Below are positions 34,886-49,068 of a DNA stretch of 64,000 nt, piece after piece. The number at the start of each line of letters is the position of its first letter. Positions within the stretch are counted from its first letter, which is position 1. The stretch comes from Neurospora tetrasperma FGSC 2508 (lineage: Eukaryota; Ascomycota; Sordariomycetes; Sordariales; Sordariaceae). The DNA lies in contig NW_009799099.1 of assembly GCF_000213175.1 (NCBI RefSeq), positions 4,156,473 to 4,220,472 of the forward strand, given 5' to 3'. The position numbers and the translations under genes were made by a program. Under the pieces are notes generated by a model that was not told where the DNA came from, ran no database searches, and saw nothing but the letters and a program-made list of their open reading frames with translations.

Positions 34886-37047
34886 GCTTGAGCTGATCAC
34901 TTGAGCCACCACATCTCAACGAAGCCTGTACGCACACTATACCTACTTTCAAGAATTGTCCACTGTTTGGTCGTTACTGCAAATATATCCATGGTCTCCT
35001 TCCTCGAACAACCTTTTCTCCCTCAATTACAATGCCTATATGCAAGGGCCACGCCACGCAAAACAATACAATATGACCCAATGCCCTGAACAGCGTCATG
35101 TCTTGGACAAATATACATGCCATTTGCAGTCCGCAGGAACATCCATCTTATTTACTCCCAGGGTTAAGCTGCTCTGATCTTGGGTGGTGCCAACCGACGA
35201 ACGGGATGACATAAGTGTGGGTAACAATTGACGCTTTGGATTGTTGAGGTTTGTGAGGAAGTGAGTGGCCTGTGAAGTGTGACAGGCCGTCGAGACACAT
35301 GAAATATGTTCGGCGCGGTGCTCTACTCCATGACTGGGTGAGGCAAGATACAAGCTAAAATGTGCATGATAAAGATGAGTCTCCAGTCAGAATGGTGTTT
35401 GAAGGAGAGCCAAAGATATAGTGCACATCAATGGCAATGAGACGGAAACTGGTTCCGGTGATGGGACACGATACCGAATTTTCGTTTGGATTGGAAACAA
35501 AAGCTATGGGACGACTCAGAGGGATTTTGTAGGCAAGCAGGAAGCGTCGTCAAGGACCGGGCCTCACGAGATGTGAGCAGAACTATTGAACATCAGCCTA
35601 TATCAGGGTATGATATGGCACTACAAAAGCAGTGATAGGAAAGGACCGTGGCAGGGTACCGAGAATGCTATAGTAGGAGGGATATGTGTAATGGGTGATG
35701 AAGTTTACTTTATTTAGACAGGTAGCTCAGTTATATTAGGTAGACAGCTATGGATATGGCAAGTTTTGGGCAAGCAAAAATGGCAAGAAGATAGAGTTCA
35801 CCTTTTGAAGCAGTTCAGGAGTGAACGGCGGCGACCTACTGATCCTGGCTGTCTAGCACATCTGTCGCTTGGATAAGAAGAAAATAACTTGAGATTAGAA
35901 CATTTACATCAGGAATACTTCATCTTTTGTCTCGTGCTCTTCGCGCATTCTCCATAGGCCCTCACTCGTTATCCTTCTTCACGGGTATTCAAGCCTACGA
36001 CACTTATCGATTAAAAATTATGCTGTCTGGTTTCGCTCTGATCCAGGTGCTTACTCATGTTGAAGCACATGACATCTCACTTGCCTCCTTGAACCTTAGT
36101 GAGCCGCCATAACGGGCCGCTGCTCCCTAAAAGAGACGCAGGATTGGCAGGTGAGGCATCGGGTTTATGCTTCTCGTTGCCAAGCGTGTGGTACATGATG
36201 GCCAATGGAAATGATGTCAACGGCATCAGTTTTCATCTGTTGTTTTCAGTTGTTTTCCATTGCTTTCTAGTATGTTTCTCATTTCAAGAAACCTTCTTTC
36301 TGCCAAAGGAGAACCAACATATCTCCCGATCTCGAAAGGCTCTTGCGAACTTGGACTACTCCGACTTCAGAAAGAAGAAGAAGAAGGGACAGTTGATAAG
36401 ACAACAAAGGAGTATCTGTCCCGCGGTTATGGTTTTGTGTAACATCAATGCTGCGGTTGGCAGCAAGTTGGCGGCAACACCAACACCAACACCAACACCG
36501 TACTGCACAGTAAGTAGCCCGCCACCAAAAGACGCATGTATGCAACGTTGTATTGCATAAGTTCAATCACCGACTTTTTGGGCTTGATCGTGGCGGTGCT
36601 TTGTGTGTATATTTTCGAGTGTTCTCGCTGTCCCAGACGGCTATGATCATGGTCACGGTTGCAGTTATGGTCTGTTGGTTCAGTTCGATTCAGTCTCGCC
36701 TGGCCCCCCCCAACTCCAGTCAGTACGCCTGTTACAGTAAAAAGTGTGAGGGGAAGGAAGCGAAGGGACTACGCTAAGAATGATTCCAAATGTAGAAAGA
36801 ACCAACGAACCGAACGATACCTAGGTAGGTGGTTACACTAGTGCAACGCGTGTCATCTTCACCTAGTCTATATATTTGTACACGGAGAGGATTGAAGAAG
36901 AGATGTGGTCACCGCGGTATTCGCAGAAATCAACGACGTTAAGCCCACCTACCAATGGACGATCACACCATAATCATCCGTTGCGGTGGATATAACCATT
37001 CGGCACAGCGGTCAGCGCAGCCTCATCGCGATGGCACCGTGAAAAGA

Positions 37048-37059
37048 GGGGGGGGGGGG
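37048..37059. repeat. Poly(G) tract, 12 nt
   Basis: Uninterrupted G-run on the + strand in non-coding DNA. Confidence 0.9.
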
Positions 37060-37230
37060 CAACATACCATACCACTAACACACGTGTTCAGCCTGCTACA
37101 TACTGGGATGAGATACCCAAATGCATGGTTCGCACGTGTCAGAAGCTTATTCTTGTTTCATCTCATTCACTCCCCTTCCTTACCTTTCTTGTTTTGATCT
37201 TGAATCTCCACCCTACATATCTGCGCTTTT

Positions 37231-37246
37231 TGTGTGTGTGTGTGTG
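37231..37246. repeat. (TG)8 microsatellite
   Basis: Eight TG units followed by AGAG and TGTG; non-coding. Confidence 0.9.
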
Positions 37247-37587
37247 AGAGTGTGTTGATTATAGCAGCTCTCACCGTCGTCGTCTGACTCCATGGAAAGT
37301 TTGTTATCCCCGGACGCATATATACACAACAACCAGAGCCCGGGATTTCGGATTACATTACGCTTGTATGTAGCAATGGTGGTGATATGGCTGACGTACA
37401 TATGTAGGTGCGGAGTCTGGAATGGAGTCTGAAATCTAAAGGCCGACACGACCCCAGGAACCAACCACGCGGTACTCCATTGTTTTTGTTGTCCGCATTC
37501 CCGCTCCCAGTTCGAGCCAGGGCATTCAAGTATGTAGTAGCAGTGTTTTGTTGCTTATCCTTGTCTTGCTGTCCGGGCTTGTCCATG

Positions 37588-37607
37588 GCTAGCTAGCTAG
37601 CTAGCTA
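37588..37607. repeat. (GCTA)5 self-complementary microsatellite
   Basis: Five perfect GCTA units. Each unit overlaps the palindrome AGCT/CTAG, so the whole tract can fold on itself; non-coding. Confidence 0.9.
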
Positions 37608-38364
37608 TCTGTCCTGGTCAATGAAAGGACGGGCGAACGGACGGACGGTAATATATCTTGCCAGACCGCGCAGCTGGGTACCAAAGGCAACCAGGCAAAA
37701 CTATCAAACGGCCCGAAGGTCCACGCCCATGCTGTTTGTAGCTTGTAACTTGACTAAATCCCGGAACAAGGTCCAAATCCGTTCATTTTTCACAGGCGAG
37801 ACCACTTTTCTCACTTCCTTTACTTCTCTCGGACCTAAAACTTGACATAAACCTGGATTGTATCTGAAGTTGGACTCCTGTCCAGTATGTGTACCGGTCT
37901 GAGTATATCGGTGAAATGTGTAACAATAAAAGGTGTTCCTGTCTCTTCTCGTGCTACACTGCACTACCTGCATGACTCACTCTCCGCTGCCGCCGCCCCG
38001 GCTGAGACTCGCGCTTCGAAGCGGTCACATGTGAGTTTCCTGGCCCCTTCTTTTAGTGGTGAAATTAAGGTATGTTGCCTGGCATAAGGTATGAGGCTTG
38101 CTTTGCAGAGAAAGGCGTGAAGGGTTTGATGGACAATGGGGTGGTCAGTGCGCTTATTAGTCAACGGGAGGTAAGGACCCGCCTTGGTAGTCTCAGAACA
38201 CCAGAGGAGGAGGGCATGGAAGGGGCGAATGTCAGCCTGCTTTTAGTTCGTCCAGCTCCTTCCCTCTTGAAGCAGATCGACTCGTTGAGAAGCTCTGGTG
38301 GTGGTTTCACCGTGGAGATTGTTTGATGGTAATAAGATGAGCTGGAAGGCTTCAGCTGTATTAC

Positions 38365-38365
<1 letters not shown>

Positions 38366-38420
<55 letters not shown>
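38366..38420. repeat. Poly(T) tract, 55 nt
   Basis: Uninterrupted run of 55 T, the longest homopolymer in the window. Read on the minus strand it is a poly(A), so it could be the tail of an inserted reverse-transcribed copy; no element body or target duplication was identified. Confidence 0.95.
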
Positions 38421-38421
<1 letters not shown>

Positions 38422-39385
38422 TTCCTCATCCGGCTTCTCGACTTGGTCTGCTGGCGGATTTCGGCAGATTTTCTACCCAAATGCAAGGAGACACTCCCCC
38501 CGATCATGCGCACGCCGCACTCTAAAGGCCTCTAATTGCCTTTGTAACACATGTGGTACAGCAAAAGCGAAAGCTTCATGATCGAACACATGGCCGGGTC
38601 ACCTAGAGGTACCCATCTTATTTCCATGTCTCTCTCCATTCGGCTTCAGGTTCCCAACCCAAACAGCCCTCCAACGCTACTTGACCACTCCGCTTCAGTC
38701 TGGTCGAGGGTATGTATGTGCAGCTCACCGGGCCACTGACATGAAGGATCGGGACTACATCATGACGATCGTGCGGTACTCTGCGATCCACATCACATCA
38801 TCCATTTACACACTCACTCACTTGCAGTCCCTGCCTGGTCCCGATCCAGCACGACCAGGCCGGCAATTTGCCCTCACCTAACCTCGATTGAAACAAGCCC
38901 AGTCAGTTCAACCTTTTGTTTCACTCAACAAACCGAACCGACCTTGCGTTCCCTGAAGCAGCCAGATGCAGACTAGGCAGAACACAGGCCAGGGTCTGAG
39001 TTTGAGTAAAGGGTTGTACGATTGCACAGTGGAACATGAGACTTTCGCAACTTGACCCTGTTGGCTGGTTCTCCTCGGGCCGGAGCGTGCACTTACCGCA
39101 GCAGTGCCGTCGCGCCCGGCACCGTAGGCGACATGGACAAGGACCAGTACAAGAACCGGGGTTGAGGATGAGGGACCTGGAACTGAAAGGGCGAAGCGAG
39201 CTGCGAATGCTGTAGCTGGGCAACCTTTGTTTCTTTTCTTTATCTGTCTTCTTTTGAGCGTCAAAGCCGGTCTGGTCTTGACCACCGCAGTGGCTCTCTA
39301 GATGGAAGTCATGTCCCTGTCCCTGCTACTAGTTACGTGAGGCAGGAAGGAGGGCGTGAAACTAAGACCGTCTGTCCAGTGGTTA

Positions 39386-39583
39386 TCGAGTGACTCGTAG
39401 TGCAGTGCTTCGGTACATGGTGGACGAGTCGCTCACAACCTGAACACAGTAGTCGGATCTATACGGAAGCGCGGCAGCGACGGCGACAATGAGGACAGCG
39501 GCAACAGCAGTAATGGCGACGGCGACCGGAGCGATGCGATGCGGAAGGAGTCCTCTTTCCTGATCGCCGTTCCTGTTGTTCGG
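39386..39583 (-). other. Stop-free frame encoding a hydrophobic segment, status unknown
   Basis: On the minus strand 66 codons are open after a TAG at 39586-39584. They read RNGDQERGLLPHR followed by about 24 uncharged residues (start IAPVAVAITAVAAVLIVAVA), then ALPYRSDYCVQV. The open stretch begins right after a possible TAG splice acceptor and contains a GTGAGC donor after CVQV, so it could be an internal exon of a single-pass membrane protein. I could not connect it to other exons. The GNN-type triplet composition makes a chance origin quite possible. Confidence 0.25.
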
Positions 39584-42500
39584 CTATGCTGTACAATTTG
39601 GGAATAACTTCCCCAGCCTCACCCTTTCATTCCGCTTCAACCCACGCAGGGGCCTACCTTGTCGGAGAAAGTCAAGTACCCTCCCATGTAGTGATTCCCT
39701 GCGAGGCGCTTGAAAAGGATAGCCGCCCGAGCACCATGGAATGGACCACCATCGATGGACCTATGGAACCTTGATGGGTTACTTTTTAGTCTCTGCTTAG
39801 TGCAACGGAATACGAGAAATTGCAATGTGGGGAGCGTGTTCCGGTGGAGTGAAAGATTGGAGTTGAGGCAGGCGGACGAGGAACTGCTAGTGTACTACAC
39901 TATGCTATGCCGGGCCATGTCCTAGCTTCTCCAACGGTTTGGGAATGGCAGTGAAAAATGCGCCATGGGAAAAGAAAATACTACGGAGATGAGGCAAGGG
40001 AGTGACGGAATTGGGCATGAAGATGGAGATCAAGGATTTCCAAACTCATTGCGGTCGATTGGAGTCAAGTGAGTCGTTTATCGACCAGTAGATCTCCCTC
40101 GTTGGGGGGACGAAGTCTCGGCGATGTCTACCGCAGTTAATCGGCCCCATCTCAGGAAGTCTCGCGTGAGATAACTCGATCTGCCGGATTATTTAATTTC
40201 CAGTCAGGAAGCAAGCTTTCGCCAGTCAGCAGTGGAGAGCCAATTTACGGCTGCAAAGTGGTATTCCCGTAGGGAAACTGTGTGACAAGAAAGATGAGAA
40301 GATTTTGAGCGTGGCGCCTGTGAGAGTAGATAAGGGAATACAGATATGATTTGTCGACGAAACACAAAGGACAGGAAGGAAGCAGACGAAGCTTGTGCTG
40401 GCCCAACAAATTCGTTCAACCGAGAGAAAGGAAGGTGTTGGAGGCAGGGTTCGTTGTTAATGCTGCAACGTTTGCCTATTCCGGGCCGTCTTGTCAACAC
40501 TTGTCTCCATTTCCTGACACTTTTTCTCTGTTTTGACCTTGCACAAATGATTGCATATCTTTGCTAAGTGTCAGCCTTGCCTCATTGTCGAGTTAGCTGT
40601 CAGGTACCAGAATCCCCTTGGTTGCTGGCTGCTACCCTGAATTCTTGCACACGGATTGCTGGTTGTTTGCTCGAGGTTGGGAAGTGACCACCCTGGCCTA
40701 CTCCGGCGGTACAGGAGCTCATGGAATGAGGCAATCTGCATGTGACCCAAGCCCTTGAGTGAGCGGGCAGGGGACCACGCTGGCCAAACGTCACCGGATC
40801 TGTACCGCCCGAACAATGTTCCCTCTCAGGATATATCATCAGACAAGGAGAGGAAAGAGTGAATCCTCGACACAGCGTCTGTTCGATCCAGAGAAGGAAA
40901 TCTCAGTGTCCACGAAGATACTGTTGTGATCTCTTTTCTGGTAAACGCACCATGTTTGCTGCAAAACCCAGCCACGCATCCCAGGAAAAAATAGCAAGGC
41001 AACGGGAACAGACATCGGGGTATTTCCATCTCTCCTGTGCCTGCCCTGAAGAGTCACTTGATAATGATGGATAGGCGCCGAAGGGTGGGGAAATACTCCA
41101 GGCATTGAGAGTTATACCCATTGTGTCGGGTGTAGAAATGTATGGTGAGGTAGGCAGCCCCGTGTGACTTGAGCTGGTCTTCTCGATGATCTCGTCCCGT
41201 CTCTCACCGCGCTTTGAGGTTTCACAAACGCATGGCTGTGACGTACGTGTCATGCATAGAATACCCGTGCAAATTCGTTATGTGAGGCTAACATGCTGTG
41301 TACTTATTAGCGACACAGCCTGGAAGGACGAAAAGGGTTGAGGCGACAGTATATCTACCGTCTATTATGTTGTGCCTGGCAATGATGCATGCTCAGTCGG
41401 ATGAAATGCTATGATGTTCCCCGTGATGTTCAAGAAGAGAGTTTTCGGTGCCGATAGTGACTATCTCGGAGCCCAAATAGGAAAGGATAGTGATGACAGC
41501 AATGTAGTTGTCACCTCACCTATCACTATTCGAGTGGTCGAGTGGCTCAACCCAGCGACGATGCCAACGGCAAGCGGGAGATGACTTCTCCAAGGGTTTC
41601 CTGATCGGGATGTGTCTGTAATTAGTTCCTGGTCAACAGCACATTTATATAGAGATTGAGGCGCAGGAGACAGTGGACGACCTAGGTTTTGCCGGCTCCT
41701 TTGAGGGTTTGCCCTCGGCATGTTGCAGCAAGTCGTGAGAATAGCCGCGAGATCCGCGCGCACGTGGAGTTGTTGAAGGCGGTTCACCCCGATAACAAAC
41801 TTTGCACACGCGCATCTTTCAAGGATTGGCGGCAAGGTACCGGGGCACGGGTGAACACCGTGAATGGTATCAGAGCCGACATTGTAGTGTAGGGTGGAAG
41901 CAAGGACCCATGCGATTGCTGCGAAGCCATTTTTTTCGATGCACCGAATGATTCGCATCTGTGCCTGTCGTTCATCTGCACAACAGCTGTGCGAATGCTC
42001 ACCGCCCCCGGGCGTCCAGGATTTACAATATCCGGAGTAGGAACTCAGGTACGGAAGGTGCAATTCGGTGACCTTGCTGACACTTGTCCAACGACACACG
42101 ACAAGACCATTGGGCTTGGTCGTGGGGTGCATCTGGTGGTGGGCAAGTGTCGATGGGAATGTACTGCGTAAAAGGTTGGGTATGTAGAGCGTAGGCTAAA
42201 GAAATGGCTTCCCATTGCTCTCATGGTACAGCCTGACGTTTGGATTAGATGGCGGAAAAGGAACTTGAATAATCAAAGGCGGGCAGCTTGTGTGTATGGT
42301 CAGCCACAACGGTCTAGATACATTGGTCAAGCCATGATGAAAAGGAGGTTTGTTGGCGGAAGCCGCGGGCATGAGGAGTGGAACGTTGTATCGGAGCTCT
42401 CTGACCATTGCGGCCTGTTAACCCGAAAGCGGTCGATGGGTCGTTCGAAAAAAGGATACCACAAGCTCTCGGAAATAAAGGATTGAGGCTTTGCGCACTG

Positions 42501-45500
42501 GCTGCCGAGATTGCGAATCTGTGTCTGTCGGCAGAGAGTGAGAGATCTGGGGAAAGTCGTCTGATGACGGGTGAGAGTGGGAAGCCAGGCTGTAAGACGG
42601 CCTAACAATTAGGGGGTGATGGTGAGTGGCTTTAGGGCTAGCAGTGTGATTTCTGCTTCCTCACCTCTGAGTGGCTGGGCCGGGTGTTTCTCGGTCGGAT
42701 GTGGCAGCAGGGTAGCCAAGGGAAGTGGAGCAGACCAAGAAGGTCAAAGAAGGTTAATTTTAAGAATAGAAACCGACTACGCCCAAATCAGTCAAGCCCG
42801 CAAACTTTCGGTGCACAAACCCATGCGTGACCGTGGGACGGGCGTGGATGGCGTCGACGGCGTGGACGAGGAGACCAGCACACCTGCACCCTACCTGCAT
42901 GTGCCGGCTGGCCTGTTGTTGTCTCCGAAAATTCCATGAAGGAACAAAAGAGAAAGACCAGGACGCGATAGGATCAGGGACCAAGGTGACCTTCATCACA
43001 ACCAAACCCAGGCTGGCCATTTCTCGACCCAGACAAAACAAGTCAATTTTCGAGGACAGAGGTACCGAGATCTGTGCTTACAAGTATAGCACATGTCAAG
43101 GCATGTTTTTCGCTCTGGGGTGTCATAACTTGCACTTGACCCCCCTCCCCAAGAGGTAAGCCACTCCATGGCATGCATGTGTAGTGACAAATGTCACATG
43201 GCGAGCTTGCTCGCTATAGAAAACCTCACTGGTGGGTGGACTGGCGGGTGAAAATAGGGGACCTGGCAGCATTGTCGTTGTTGTCGTTGGCGTCCCCCAG
43301 ATCGAGCAAAACCGAGCCTCACGGCAATGACGATGCATCGCGCCCCGGCCGCCAAGCTCAATAAAAAGACCAGTCAGGAGGTGAGAAGAAAGGAGTCGCA
43401 GGGGCTTGGGACGGCAGGCAAGTATCCAAAAATGGACACGAGAAACGTTTGTTTCATCCAATCAGATCCCTCCGCCCTCCAACTGCTAGTTTCTCGACCA
43501 AAAGCCATAGACAAGGGTTAGCAACTTTTGCATCATTATCAGTCTCTTTCCGGCACGATGGGGAGAGGGCAAAACTAAACTTAGCTGTACTCATCACAGG
43601 AAGACCATGTTCGACCTATCATCCATCCATCCCATCCCATCCACCACCGGCTGTCGCTTGTAGTCAAACTGTCAAACTATCGTTATGCAGACAATCGTGA
43701 CCGGCCGATGGTGATGGGGCCGATAAAAAATCTCCTTTTCAACGGTGCCGTAGGTCATGATTCGCTTGAGTTTCTTCAACGGGGTATGCTCCGTCGCGAG
43801 GGTATCAGTTGCGACGCTGTACGTGCCCTCGAAACAATTGGCATGTTTTCTGTCGATGCTGCAACTCCATTGGTCTCCACTGCCCGTCAACGGTGGGCTG
43901 TCGAGTTGAGGCTCCATCGCTCCATCTATGATGCATGGATATCTGCGGCTCACCACAACGGTCGAAGACGGAAAAAAGCAGGGGCGAATAGGCTTTTTTT
44001 CTTCGTTTTTTTTTCTTGGAAAGTAGGGCTAGAGAGCCAAGAGCGAAGCAGTGGGGTTTTCACGGCCGTGTCTGATCCCGTACTATCCCGTAGCGGAATG
44101 TCTGAGCTCGGGAGGCTCACGGGCAACGGACGGCTCCGCGAGAGAATTTCGAGTCATGGTACAGCCGACTGGTCCGTTTACAAGGAGGCCGGGGTTTGCG
44201 GTGGTGGTTCACCCCTGGTTTGTTCGTTGGCGCGGGACTTCACTACGCATTCTGCGCAACTCAATCACCATTCCACAATTTCCGTGGAAGATTTTGGTAT
44301 CAACCAGATGCGTTTCGGACGCTTCGTACACCCTACCCGACCTTCCGTTTCGAATGTGGTTGTTACGTGGTTTTGTCTGTATCATATCACTTGTTGCAAG
44401 AACCGCGCTGACAATCAAATCAGCATTGAACTGTACACACCTATGTAACTGACAGAATGCCAGACTTTGACAATCCGTACGTACTGTACTATGTATCCGT
44501 TCCGTTCGTTGCCCGGAACTCAAAGTAGGGATCGGGCAGGGTATGTAGTCTCTGTCTCGCCTAGGTAGTGTACGCATGTACCTACTACATAGACATTGTG
44601 TAGTGTAGTAGCGCCGCGGTAGTGCTGCCCATGTTGGAGGAGTCTTTCACGGAGGACGGCGCGGAGGAATACCGATCATCAACATGGGAGGACTTACTTT
44701 TACTACGCAATACAGTGGCATCCCAGAAACGCTACGCTCTGTCGGTGCTCGCGCTCGCATATAACCGGCAAGTTGGTCCTTGGCAAGTGGACAAATGGGT
44801 AGACAGTAGCTGGTCTTGTGTTCTGTGAAAAAATAGGTGGACATCTGATGAAAAGGGTTTTCATTGGCAGGGGCTGGTTTGTAGAAACCCCCAACTTCTT
44901 TGTCAGAATGGAAAGATTGGGAATTCTGCGTTTGGATTTGTGCGCTCGTCTGTGTGCCGGAGGGCCGGTAGCTCGGGAGAGGGGAGAGGGTGTCCCTGCC
45001 GATTCCTTCTGTGCGCGTCACGAACGCTACCACAAAGGGAAGGAACTTTGTTCGCCTTCGACATGATGACATCAAGCTACCCCGCTACTGCACTCATCGT
45101 CCCAATTTTTTTTCAACAGATCGGAAACTGGAAGGTACTTTCGAAGACAGTAAGATCTGAGAAAGGGATGATTCGGAGCAAAACTCAGCCCGGGCACCGG
45201 CCCAATATCAAGTCTCCAGGCTCTTCGTGAATGATCATTGGGTTTGTTCAGTATTGTAGAGTACCATATTTTCTTCAAAACGAACCTGACGTGGGCTTCG
45301 CGTAATACTTCTGCCTCTTGCCCGCAGTCTAGGTCATTCCACCACTGGACAGCACGCCCATCAACGCAAACCATTCGAGCGCTTTTCCAAATCCCTGTCG
45401 ACTGTCGAGGAAAAATCGAAGGTGGCCCGGATCAAAATGGCCTGAGAGTGCCGCAGAGTATGGCACACTCTACCACCGTCACACAGACATATCGACATCA

Positions 45501-47068
45501 AAGGAACTCCTTGTATTGAGGTGGCTTGGCTCAAGCTGAATCTCCACCACTCCCCATTGGCCTGTTATCTTCCCACTTCCCAAGTGAACTAACCCAAACC
45601 CCCTCATCTGCAAGATGATAATCGCGACCATCAAAAACCTCGTTGAGCGCCCAAGCTTCCCCTCAAAACGTCAACCAGATAGGCAGTTAGGCGGTTGTTT
45701 CTGCCTCCGTCCCCGAAAGACCTCTCAAGAAATTGGAGGACTGTCGTTGGTTCCAGCACCGCTACTGCGCCCGGTCGCAATTTTAACCGAAGTGGTTCAT
45801 AGTAACATTGGCTTTATTCATTGGCGCACCGCAGACAGGTGAAATAGACTTCACTCAAATGTTAATTACAAAAGTCCCTATCCATTTGGCAACGAGACAA
45901 CCAGGGCCGTGAGATGTTGATGTCAATGTCAAGTTCGTGCGTCATGCAGGCCAGATCCCAAAACGGTCAGTGCCCGTCCAGGTAGGGAGGCAGGTACACT
46001 AGACAGGTCGTTCGGTTGCCCACCCACGGAACATTGGAGGTTAGAACGGACCATCAATAGAGGAAAGAAGAGAGCTAGCATGGAAACATGCAAGCTCCGC
46101 CTCAATTGTGTTTCCGGTACGTTGTGGGGTGCTCTGATTGGGCCAGGGGCACATCGCATCAGGTACTTGTAATGTACTCTTCCGGGTCGGATAAATCGAC
46201 TGTGTTCGATCCTTCATCGACCGTGTGGATTGGGTGCAGCCAATGAGGGCGCCACATTTATTGACGGTTCAACCACCATGTGAGTAGTTGGCCTCATGTT
46301 AGACTTGACGCGATGTAAAGACGTCGAATGGTGAATGTGATTCATTCGATAATTTATGTTCTGCTAGAGTTTTATCCTTAGTCTAGGTTTGACTCGGTAA
46401 GGTCCCTCTTACCATTCCGCTCAAGCTAGTGACGGAAGCCCGGGCGTGTCAGACTCGCAAATCCTTATAACACACCAGCATTCACCAGCATTCACTGTAA
46501 TTCGTTTCATGGTGCGCCCAAGAAAAAGAACAACTGCGGCGATCTTAGCGAGTTAGAGGAGTAAAGGCGATCCACAATGAATCGTCCTATAAGCGCTCGT
46601 TGTCGTGATTCGAAATGATGACTTTTGATGCTACTGTAAGTTTGGGGTCTTGGTTCGAGTGTGGCTGTTAGTATGTGTCCCACACAGTCAATCAAGAATC
46701 CAACACAGTTGATTTATCCGGCCCGTTCCTGGAGCCTTACAGGGGCGGCTATCCCCAGATGAGCTTAAACCAGCCTCCTCTTCTTCTCCCTCACGCTTGG
46801 GATAAACAGGAAGGCAGGGTCCTTTGTGATGAACTGGCCTAACCCTCGGCTAGCCGTTGTCGGAATAGGTACGTAATAGTTACCTTTTGTTATCATTTAA
46901 TATCCGCGAGAGAAAACTAAAGACCGGCCATGCACAGACTATGCCATATTTAGCTAGTTCAAAGGTAAACTTACACAACGATTAACCAACTTATGTGTTT
47001 GATACCCTCGAGCAATCAGGCACGCGGGACAAGGCAACAGAATAAAAAGAAGGAAACCAGCCACAAGG

Positions 47069-47087
47069 AAAAAAAAAAAAAAAAAAA
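47069..47087. repeat. Poly(A) tract, 19 nt
   Basis: Uninterrupted A-run on the + strand in non-coding DNA. Confidence 0.9.
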
Positions 47088-49025
47088 GGTGGAGCAGGCT
47101 CTTGGCTCCGGGGCCACCCAAGGGACTTAACCGGATAATCCGACTGTGTGGGACCATCGAAGCGAAGAGCCAAGCCCGCCAAGCTCGAGCCAAGCCCAGC
47201 TAAGACCCGAAGCTTGGCATCAACATCGCGCGCCGGCAACCATTACCACGTCCTTACGAGAAGGCGTCGTTTTTAATAATGACAACAAGAGTTCAAGACC
47301 GCCTCTATTGTTGTGCTCAAATTACACTTGTATACGGGGCCTCTCACTGCCCCCTGAACTCCTGGAGCTAATCCCAGCACCTAACACTTGCCCTAGGTGA
47401 ATTGGATCATGGCTCTACACAAGCGGTTTGGAATCAAGCATAGTCGGTTTATCTGCCCCGCTTAAGTTCCGTAGCCCAGTGATGATCGTGACCTGGGCTA
47501 ACTTCGGCAAGCTCCTGCCGGATCTGCTGTTGCGCCTGATTGAAAGGGCCCGAAATACACTGGACGAGAGTCAGCTGCACTGAGAGTTGCTCATCCAGGA
47601 GAAATAACCGCTCTTGGTCGAACGAGAAGCGCTCCGTAGCCATTGTCACGATATGGCATTTGGTGGTGAGGGTATTTCTCGGGACTCAAAAAGTCCCGTC
47701 GAGATTGATGTTCGACAGATAAAGCTTCGTTACCAAGCGAAGCCGCCGCCGTTAGAGCTGTAGAATGATAGTTTTAGTTCCGATTCATTCGCACAGTATG
47801 GATATGATTTCAAGTGGAAGTTCAGTTCCGTCAGTTGCTTACCTACCGCCGGGCAGTGCGCGCAGTCAGTGTCATTCAGGCCCCGCCCGCTGTCAATGCG
47901 TGCTGCAGCTGCACTCCACAGGCGCCAGAAGCTCAGAGAAAAACCACACCTGACAGCACACTCTCAACACACACCCGCACTGACAAACTTGAACTTGGGC
48001 TAAGGCCTTGGCGACAATTCGGACTTGGCGAAAGGACCGAGGTGATGGGAAGGGCCATGAACCGGCTGTGGGGCTTCCCAACGACAAACAAAGGACCAAC
48101 GTTCTGGGACAAGATGAAACCGACAGGCAGTCAGGCAATGTAGGTACATCGTTTCATCAAGGTGCCTTTTCAGGACGCAGATCCCACTCATAGACTATAT
48201 GTACAGATATTGCATAGTGGTTGCTGATGGAGAGTGTTGTTGGTAAGCAAGAAAGGGCCCTCACCCTCAGTTTCCGACCAAGCTGGCATAGCTTACTCGA
48301 GATTCTCATCATGGTTCTAGTGTATGAACTCCAAGGAACAGGGGCCTCGTGAAGACAGGACGTGAAACAAAGCCTAACAACAGCGGAAACGAGCCGCAGG
48401 CCTAAGCACTCGAGATGAGGTCAAGGATGTTCCCAGATGTTAACTTATTCCTGTGCGCACCGCAGCTTCAACAGCACGAACTCGGACAGTCTTTCAAGTC
48501 CAAACGAGCATCATCTCGTCACTTTGAAGTTGATAAAAAGGGTGCCATTTTCTATCATGTTATCAGTTCTCTCAAAGTTGAGGTATTGATTGGTAAAGTT
48601 CGACACTGTAGAGTACACTAGTACCCCTACTGTGTCCCTCGGCCGTCGATCACCTAAATCCAAAATCATGAAGCGCACTCACGAAAAAGACAGAAAATAG
48701 ACGCTACGCTACGTTACCTACTTCTACGAGTACTAAACTAGTCTCCCTTGACTACTGCTACCTACCTATAGTACTTTTGCCATTACATACAACACCAACA
48801 CCACCACACACACGTGCAGGGAGTCAGGGACGATGGATGACATGGTGCGACAACAGTGGCCTGGTAGGTGCCAGTAAAAACGGGGACGACACATCTGCTA
48901 ATACTTACCCAAATCTGTCGCTTCCATCTCTACCGGCACCTACCTGGGGAGAAGCGAGGTCTCCTCAAGGTGCCCACTCCTCTTCCCTGAGTTGATGGAT
49001 TGGGTGCCGGGGACAGATGGAGAAA

Positions 49026-49031
<6 letters not shown>

Positions 49032-49061
<30 letters not shown>
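49032..49061. repeat. (AG)15 microsatellite
   Basis: About fifteen AG units followed by GGAGAG; non-coding. Confidence 0.9.

Positions 49062-49068
<7 letters not shown>

Noticed and set aside
41461-42132. 223-codon minus-strand frame
   Set aside because: No domain, irregular composition and no splice-supported extension.
43708-44448. 246-codon open frame in the gene desert
   Set aside because: It reads through T-runs (FFFVFF), has no recognisable motif and overlaps several other equally long frames; probably chance.
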